Positions 43,993 through 47,957 of a DNA stretch of 47,957 bases are shown here, in pieces. A program made the translations under genes and the position numbers. The notes below the pieces were generated by a model, which made no database searches, was not told where the DNA came from, and saw only the letters and a program-made list of their open reading frames with translations. Source of the stretch: Streptomyces catenulae (lineage in GTDB: Bacteria; Actinomycetota; Actinomycetes; Streptomycetales; Streptomycetaceae); NCBI RefSeq assembly GCF_000718015.1, contig NZ_JODY01000043.1, forward strand, positions 1 to 47,957, read 5' to 3'. How positions within the stretch are numbered: the stretch's first letter is position 1; every line of letters starts with the position of its first letter.

Positions 43993-44895
43993 TCACCCGA
44001 AAGCAGAGTCCGTTGGGCTGGAATGAACAGAACGGTTACAGGGAGAAGCAACCTCAGCCTCAATCCGGCCAGCGCCTATATCGACGGAAAGGCTCAAAGA
44101 GTGCCCCACACGTTCTCCAGAAGCATCAACTTCCCACGCACACAAGACTCCCTCAGCCTCTCCTGCCTCCGACTTCCAGCCGTTGACGGAGAACTTCTCG
44201 GCTACCCGTGAAAGTGCACCAGAAAGCTCATCGACAGGTACGAGATCAATACTCCAGGGATGCTTGGCGGAACACGGAGTACGCAGGCCTTTGGCCCAAC
44301 AGTCCGCGCAGGTAGTTGTGGCCACCGGGCTCGCGCCCTCCACCCGCCCTCGCACGGCCGCGGCATCAAGCAGTCTGCTGGAGTGCCAATAGAGAGCCTT
44401 CTGAACAGACTCATCCGGTTCAACGGAAGCCGATAGCGGCGAACTCCGCATGGCACGGTAGTCCGCAACTTCCTGATCCGTTCCCCAATCGACCGTATTC
44501 AGGATTTCACGAAAGAGCTCGACGTGAAGACCCCAGTGTTCACCCGCTTGCGAGGTGATCTCAAAGATCAGCATCTCGCTGGTGTCAGGCAGCGGAATAT
44601 AAGCCTGCATCTGCGACTGGGTGACCGGAATTTCACGACCGGATGCCGACCATTCCGCACTGATAACGAATGAGGAAATCCCGGACCGAAGGAGAGCGGT
44701 TCCGCAGTTCAACTCAACGGAGTCCCATTCGTCGTCCGGATACTTCCGTTCGAGAGTCTCACGTGTCGTCTGCAGAACCGCAGCTTCGTTCTCGGCATCG
44801 TGCTCCACCTGGCTGACCACAATGGCCGAAAGGCCCGGATTCCCCTCGAATTCAAGCGGACAGAGGCCAGCGTATATCACATTGGCCTCCACCAT
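43993..44895 (-). CDS. Hypothetical protein with CxxC...C zinc-like motif
   Basis: A 300-residue protein of unrecognised family. The N-terminal part (about 1-140) is a mixed alpha/beta domain with long beta strands (LNCGTALLRSGISSFVISAE; QSQMQAYIPLPDTSEMLIFE; GEHWGLHVELFREILNTVDW). The middle contains CADCWAKGLRTPC, a possible zinc site. The C-terminal part is Ser/Glu-rich. Start: ATG 44895 (a TTG at 44904 is possible), both near GGAG. Codon use is less GC-biased than in neighbouring genes. It is transcribed with the 45022-45657 gene after a 126-base gap. Function unknown; secretion-associated or immunity-type roles are possible but unsupported. Confidence 0.65.
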   Translation of the reverse strand: MVEANVIYAGLCPLEFEGNPGLSAIVVSQVEHDAENEAAVLQTTRETLERKYPDDEWDSVELNCGTALLRSGISSFVISAEWSASGREIPVTQSQMQAYIPLPDTSEMLIFEITSQAGEHWGLHVELFREILNTVDWGTDQEVADYRAMRSSPLSASVEPDESVQKALYWHSSRLLDAAAVRGRVEGASPVATTTCADCWAKGLRTPCSAKHPWSIDLVPVDELSGALSRVAEKFSVNGWKSEAGEAEGVLCAWEVDASGERVGHSLSLSVDIGAGRIEAEVASPCNRSVHSSPTDSAFG

Positions 44896-45021
44896 CGGCT
44901 CCAACTGCGCCGAGAGACCGAGTGCGAAATAATGAAGATATCGCCAAAATGTTTAGATATAGCGATTTTCCACCCAGATACCTACGCGGAATTCCCGACT
45001 GCTGGTTCCGACGCCACTCTT

Positions 45022-45657
45022 CTACGCGCCGTACAGCACCGCCTGCGCATATACAAGGTTCACATCCAGCAACTCGGCATCCGCACGGTACCGACCGTTC
45101 TGGAAATCGATGACAACTTTCCCTTTTCCGCTGCCGCTCCTCACGCGCCATCGGGCTCGGTGAGGCTTACTCCACAGGGAACCACTCGGATGCAAGTCGC
45201 CGTTGAGAAGGAAGATCAATGCCAGTATCCCCCAGAAAGGTGAGGCCACCCAATATGCGAGCCAGCCTCGGATATTCCCCTTACGGGCAACCGCGCTGCA
45301 CTGTTCATCCCCGCCCTCCACACGCCACTCCTGGCGAATTCCCAGCGGAGATCGTCCGTGGGTGATCCGCCCGACGAACCGCCCAGATCCGTCATGCACT
45401 GCGTACACCGTCTCAGATGGAGCGGAATCGACTTGAGGGATAACGGTGCACAGAGTCTGGTGAGGATCTGCCGTCGTGAGAGCAAAAGCCGGCTCGTCAT
45501 CGCTCCCCCCGCCATATCGGTGAACCCGGGCCAGCGGAGATTCAGCAGCGAATCTCCCCATCCCCGTTTGAAGGGCCCCCCACGCCTCACAGTCTCGCAA
45601 GGCCACGAACTGCTGCGCAGACTCATCCTGCGAAAAGCAGAACTTTATATCGGCCAT
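45022..45657 (-). CDS. Hypothetical membrane-associated protein, 211 aa
   Basis: Starts MADIKFCFSQDESAQQFVAL with AGGGGGAG 8 bases before the ATG. The body is beta-rich (SETVYAVHDGSGRFVGRITH; RQEWRVEGGDEQCSAVARKG) and contains one hydrophobic segment, LAYWVASPFWGILALIFLL (about 133-151), probably a membrane anchor. A further beta block, ARWRVRSGSGKGKVVIDFQN, follows. The strand pattern vaguely resembles LURP-one/Tubby-like barrels, as does the protein at 17861-18337. No enzymatic motif is seen. Lower GC than the window average. It is upstream of, and probably cotranscribed with, the 43993-44895 gene. Confidence 0.65.
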   Translation of the reverse strand: MADIKFCFSQDESAQQFVALRDCEAWGALQTGMGRFAAESPLARVHRYGGGSDDEPAFALTTADPHQTLCTVIPQVDSAPSETVYAVHDGSGRFVGRITHGRSPLGIRQEWRVEGGDEQCSAVARKGNIRGWLAYWVASPFWGILALIFLLNGDLHPSGSLWSKPHRARWRVRSGSGKGKVVIDFQNGRYRADAELLDVNLVYAQAVLYGA

Positions 45658-46194
45658 GTTAAATACTCCCCCTGCCTCGACTTGTCTATTTTTGCGAACT
45701 TCTCAGCCTTACGTGTACAGATGGCCGACTCATGCCCTCGGTAGTAGGGGTGGGCAACAGCCGACGGCCAACCAGTCTGTCAGAGTTCGGCGATCGGCAG
45801 TCAGGTCGCCGTGAAACCCGATGTGAAATCTCCCTCGACACGCAATCGACGTTCCGACCTTGTTAAGCGAGTTGAGCTCATGTCGTTCAGGGGCGGGAAC
45901 CAGATACTCGTCCACGCAGACCGACCCCTGGCACGATCCATGAAGCGGAGTGGAAAAGAATTGCAGAAGAGAACTGGCCTGGGGCACCCCGGAGCCTTTC
46001 CCATCTGCCGTATTCGCTGAACCGTAAGGCGGTGCGATGTGAATCACGGTGGGGGGCGCTTCTCAGAGGAAGGCCTCATATACGCGTCTGACCTTGGGTC
46101 CGCCAGAAATCCAAGCCGTCCGCGCCGCCGAGAAATGGAATCCATGGCCCAAGTCCGCGACCGTCCTCGACGCCGGAAACCCGACCCGCATAAC
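45658..46194. other. Intergenic region without a supported gene
   Basis: About 540 bases of comparatively low GC. The first 70 bases (AAATACTCCCCC; TATTTTTGCGAAC) probably contain the promoter of the minus-strand gene ending at 45022. A GTG-started minus frame (45730-46047) is open but has no ribosome binding site or recognisable domain. The rest appears non-coding. Confidence 0.45.
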
Positions 46195-46229
46195 AAAAGG
46201 TCCCCTCCTCATCACGAGGAAGGGACCTT
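46195..46229 (-). terminator. Rho-independent terminator after the tRNA-like sequence
   Basis: Stem AAGGTCCC/GGGACCTT plus TCCTC/GAGGA (46197-46229, one C-A mismatch, loop ATCAC) is followed on the minus strand by a T run (46198-46195). It starts 6 bases after the tRNA-like 3' end, the same geometry as the terminators of the other tRNA genes here. Confidence 0.75.
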
Positions 46230-46235
46230 CTTCAG

Positions 46236-46304
46236 AGCGCCCGGCAGGCCTTGCACCTACATTTCCCACCGGTTGGTGGGCGTCTTTCCTTGGACCACAG
46301 ACGC
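46236..46304 (-). tRNA. tRNA-like gene or tRNA pseudogene, anticodon unclear
   Basis: A 69-nt cloverleaf can be drawn. Acceptor GCGTCTG/CGGGCGC (7 bp with two G-T pairs), D-arm GTC/GAC with an 8-base loop containing GG, anticodon stem CCCAC/GTGGG with only six loop bases (CAACCG, no T33), T-arm GTAGG/CCTGC with loop TGCAAGG instead of TTCRANY. The terminator right behind it supports a real or recently active gene. The short anticodon loop and altered T-loop suggest decay or an unusual tRNA. No isotype is assigned. Confidence 0.5.
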
Positions 46305-46411
46305 ACGCCCCACCCGCCGTTCCCGGAGGCGAAGTTGCACCATGATCATATCGGATCCCGGACGCCCCCGCGACCACCAGGGACGCGCAGCCACCAGGCC
46401 CCCAGAACGAC

Positions 46412-46448
46412 GAAGGCCCCTGACCGAGAACTCCGGTCAGGGGCCTTC
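46412..46448 (-). terminator. Hairpin terminator after tRNA-Ser(TGA)
   Basis: A 15-bp perfect stem (46412-46426 with 46434-46448, loop AGAACTC), 16 bases beyond the tRNA 3' end. Confidence 0.85.
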
Positions 46449-46464
46449 TCACGCTGTTGAGCCG

Positions 46465-46552
46465 CGGAGGCTGTGGGATTTGAACCCACGGTGAGGGGTT
46501 ACCTCACGACAGTTTTCAAGACTGTTCCCTTAGGCCGCTCGGGCAAGCCTCC
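46465..46552 (-). tRNA. tRNA-Ser (TGA)
   Basis: An 88-nt class II tRNA with acceptor GGAGGCT/AGCCTCC, anticodon TGA in CAGTCTTGAAAACTG, a long variable arm GTGAGGTAACCCCTCAC and T-loop TTCAAAT. CCA is not encoded. Confidence 0.93.
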
Positions 46553-46596
46553 CCGCGGCAGCGCCGGGGCGGGTGCCGCGGGGTCAGGGTAGCGCG

Positions 46597-47957
46597 TCAC
46601 TTGTCCCCTGTGCGCTGGCCCAGGGTGACTTCGGCGGTGTGCTCCTTGCCGTTGCGCTGGAAGGTCAGGGTGATCTTGTCGCCGGGCTTGTGCTGCCAGA
46701 TCTCGCTGATCAGGGTGGGGCCGCTGTCGATGACGGTGTCGTCGAGCTTGGTGATCGTGTCGCCGGGGTGCAGGCCCGCGCGGGCCGCCGGGCCGTTCGG
46801 GGTGACGGAGTCGGAGCCGCCGTTTCCGGTCTCGGCGATGGTGGCGCCGTTGCCGGTGTCCTTCATCGAGACCTGGACGCCGATCTGCGGGTAGATCGGC
46901 TGGCCGGTACGGATCAGGTCCTGGGCGACGCGGCGGGCCTGGTCGATCGGGATGGCGAAGCCCAGGCCGATGCTGCCGGACTGTTCGCCCTCGCCGCCCA
47001 TGCCGCCGTTACCGGCCGACTGGATCGCGGAGTTGATGCCGATGACGTTGCCACCGGCGTCCATCAGGGGGCCGCCGGAGTTGCCGGGGTTGATGGAGGC
47101 GTCGGTCTGCAGGGCGCTCATGTACGAGGCGCTGGAGCCGCCGCCGTCGCTGGAGGCGACCGGACGGTCCTTGGCGCTGATGATGCCGGTGGTGACGGTG
47201 CCGGAGAGGCCGAAGGGGGCGCCGATGGCGATGGTGGCGTCGCCGACCTGCACGTCGGAGGACTTGCCGAGCGGCAGCGGGTTGAGCTTGGCGCCCGAGG
47301 CGTTCTTCAGCTTGACGACGGCGACGTCGTAGCCCTGGGCCCGCCCGACGACCTCGGCGGCGTACTTCTTGCCGTCGGAGAACGTCGCGGTGAGCTTGCC
47401 GCCGTCGGCGGCGCTGGCGACGACGTGGTTGTTGGTGAGGATGTGGCCCTGCTTGTCGTAGACGAAGCCGGTGCCGGTGCCGCCCTCGCCCGTCGCGCCC
47501 TGTGCCTCGATGGTGACGACGCTGGGCAGCGCCTTCGCCGCTATCCCGGCGACGGAGGTGGGCTTGCGGTTGAGTGCGCCGGAGTCGCCGGAGCCGGTGA
47601 CCGTCGTCGAGGCGTGGTCGTCGCGGCCCGCGGCCCAGAAGCCGATGCCGCCGCCGACACCGCCCGCGACCAGCGCGGCCACCAGGACCGCGGCGACCAG
47701 ACCGCCGTTGCGCCGCCGGGGCGGCTGCGCGTCCGGGGCGCCCCAGCCGTTGCCGCCGCCACCGCCGCCGCCGTACGGGGGCTGCTGGCCGCCCCAGCCA
47801 CCGCCGCCGCCGTACGACGGCAGCTGGGTGGTGGGGTCGCCGCCGGGGGCGCCCGGAGCGCCGTACGCGCCGGGGGCGGACGGGCCGGAGGCACCGGGTG
47901 CGCCGGGCCCGGGCTCGCCGGGGTGCCCGGGCGGACCGTGCGGCGGCTCCTGACCGG
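46597..47957 (-). CDS. HtrA/DegP-like serine protease with PDZ domain (5' end cut)
   Basis: The frame is open to the right edge, so the N-terminus is missing; about 450 residues are visible. From the edge: a Gly/Pro/Tyr-rich cytoplasmic stretch (QQPPYGGGGGGG), basic RRRNGG, one membrane segment (LVAAVLVAALVAGGVGGGIG), then the periplasm-like side with a trypsin-like domain. The triad is intact: His in ILTNNHVVAS, Asp in GYDVAVVKL, Ser in DASINPGNSGGPLMD. A C-terminal PDZ domain (PQIGVQVSMKDTGNG to GPAARAGLHPGDTITKLDD) completes the protein. It is a membrane-anchored quality-control protease acting outside the membrane, typical of Streptomyces HtrA paralogues. It lies 45 bases upstream of tRNA-Ser(TGA) on the same strand. 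Confidence 0.9.
   Translation of the reverse strand, partial: GQEPPHGPPGHPGEPGPGAPGASGPSAPGAYGAPGAPGGDPTTQLPSYGGGGGWGGQQPPYGGGGGGGNGWGAPDAQPPRRRNGGLVAAVLVAALVAGGVGGGIGFWAAGRDDHASTTVTGSGDSGALNRKPTSVAGIAAKALPSVVTIEAQGATGEGGTGTGFVYDKQGHILTNNHVVASAADGGKLTATFSDGKKYAAEVVGRAQGYDVAVVKLKNASGAKLNPLPLGKSSDVQVGDATIAIGAPFGLSGTVTTGIISAKDRPVASSDGGGSSASYMSALQTDASINPGNSGGPLMDAGGNVIGINSAIQSAGNGGMGGEGEQSGSIGLGFAIPIDQARRVAQDLIRTGQPIYPQIGVQVSMKDTGNGATIAETGNGGSDSVTPNGPAARAGLHPGDTITKLDDTVIDSGPTLISEIWQHKPGDKITLTFQRNGKEHTAEVTLGQRTGDK

Noticed and set aside
45730..46047. Minus-strand GTG frame of 105 codons
   Set aside because: No ribosome binding site, no recognisable domain, mixed composition. Possible but not supported.
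46465..46552. Integrated element with attL/attR at tRNA-Ser(TGA)
   Set aside because: I saw no integrase and no exact repeat of the tRNA 3' end in the flanking DNA.

Overview
The window is typical high-GC Streptomyces chromosome. It has strong third-position GC bias, frequent GTG starts, ATGA/GTGA overlaps inside operons, hairpin terminators, a Streptomyces subtilisin inhibitor (SSI), and the lineage-specific popR/clpP3/clpP4 locus. Coding is dense on both strands. The two outermost genes are cut by the window edges: a DUF2797 protein on the left and an HtrA-type protease on the right.

Layout. 1-4.8 kb: DUF2797 protein, a GlxA-type AraC regulator divergent from an NAD(P)H oxidoreductase, an initiator tRNA with a T-tract terminator, a hypothetical protein and a metallo-beta-lactamase-fold hydrolase. 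5.2-8.8 kb: a large secreted DUF11-repeat protein with a Cys/Lys/His-rich tail. 8.9-9.7 kb: two tandemly duplicated tRNA-Arg(ACG) genes and a tRNA-Ser(GCT). 9.9-14.7 kb: SSI and a very long PAS/pseudo-histidine-kinase/receiver protein. 14.8-20.6 kb, minus strand: acyl-CoA synthetase, secreted trypsin-like protease, small conserved proteins, a SLOG-fold protein and an XRE regulator. 20.8-26.3 kb: a small protein plus degenerate Nudix pair, DJ-1 family protein, MarR regulator, VOC protein, an HxlR remnant, a DUF5685 protein with a Cys-rich tail and an ECF-like sigma factor.

26.6-26.8 kb holds a free-standing structured RNA with its own promoter and terminator and TPP-riboswitch-like sequence blocks, but no downstream thiamine gene. 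26.8-31.7 kb is a five-gene operon resembling the mycobacterial igr/Chs steroid side-chain module (two acyl-CoA dehydrogenase subunits, two MaoC-type hydratase subunits, Ltp2 aldolase), preceded by a long palindrome. 31.8-33.5 kb: a GNAT protein and two small unrecognised proteins.

33.5-36.7 kb is the most interesting protein-coding system: a three-gene operon of a 2-oxoglutarate/Fe(II) oxygenase, a cyclodipeptide synthase of the XYP subfamily and a 14-TM MFS exporter. This looks like a minimal diketopiperazine cluster. 37.1-39 kb is popR with clpP3 and clpP4; ClpP4 has lost the catalytic His. 39-43.9 kb: a UvrA-like ABC ATPase, VOC protein, AraC regulator with a repeat-built tail, and an aromatic amino acid hydroxylase. 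43.9-46.5 kb reads as less GC-rich accessory DNA, with two hypothetical genes and a tRNA-like sequence next to tRNA-Ser(TGA).

All functional names come from reading motifs in the translations. No database search was run.
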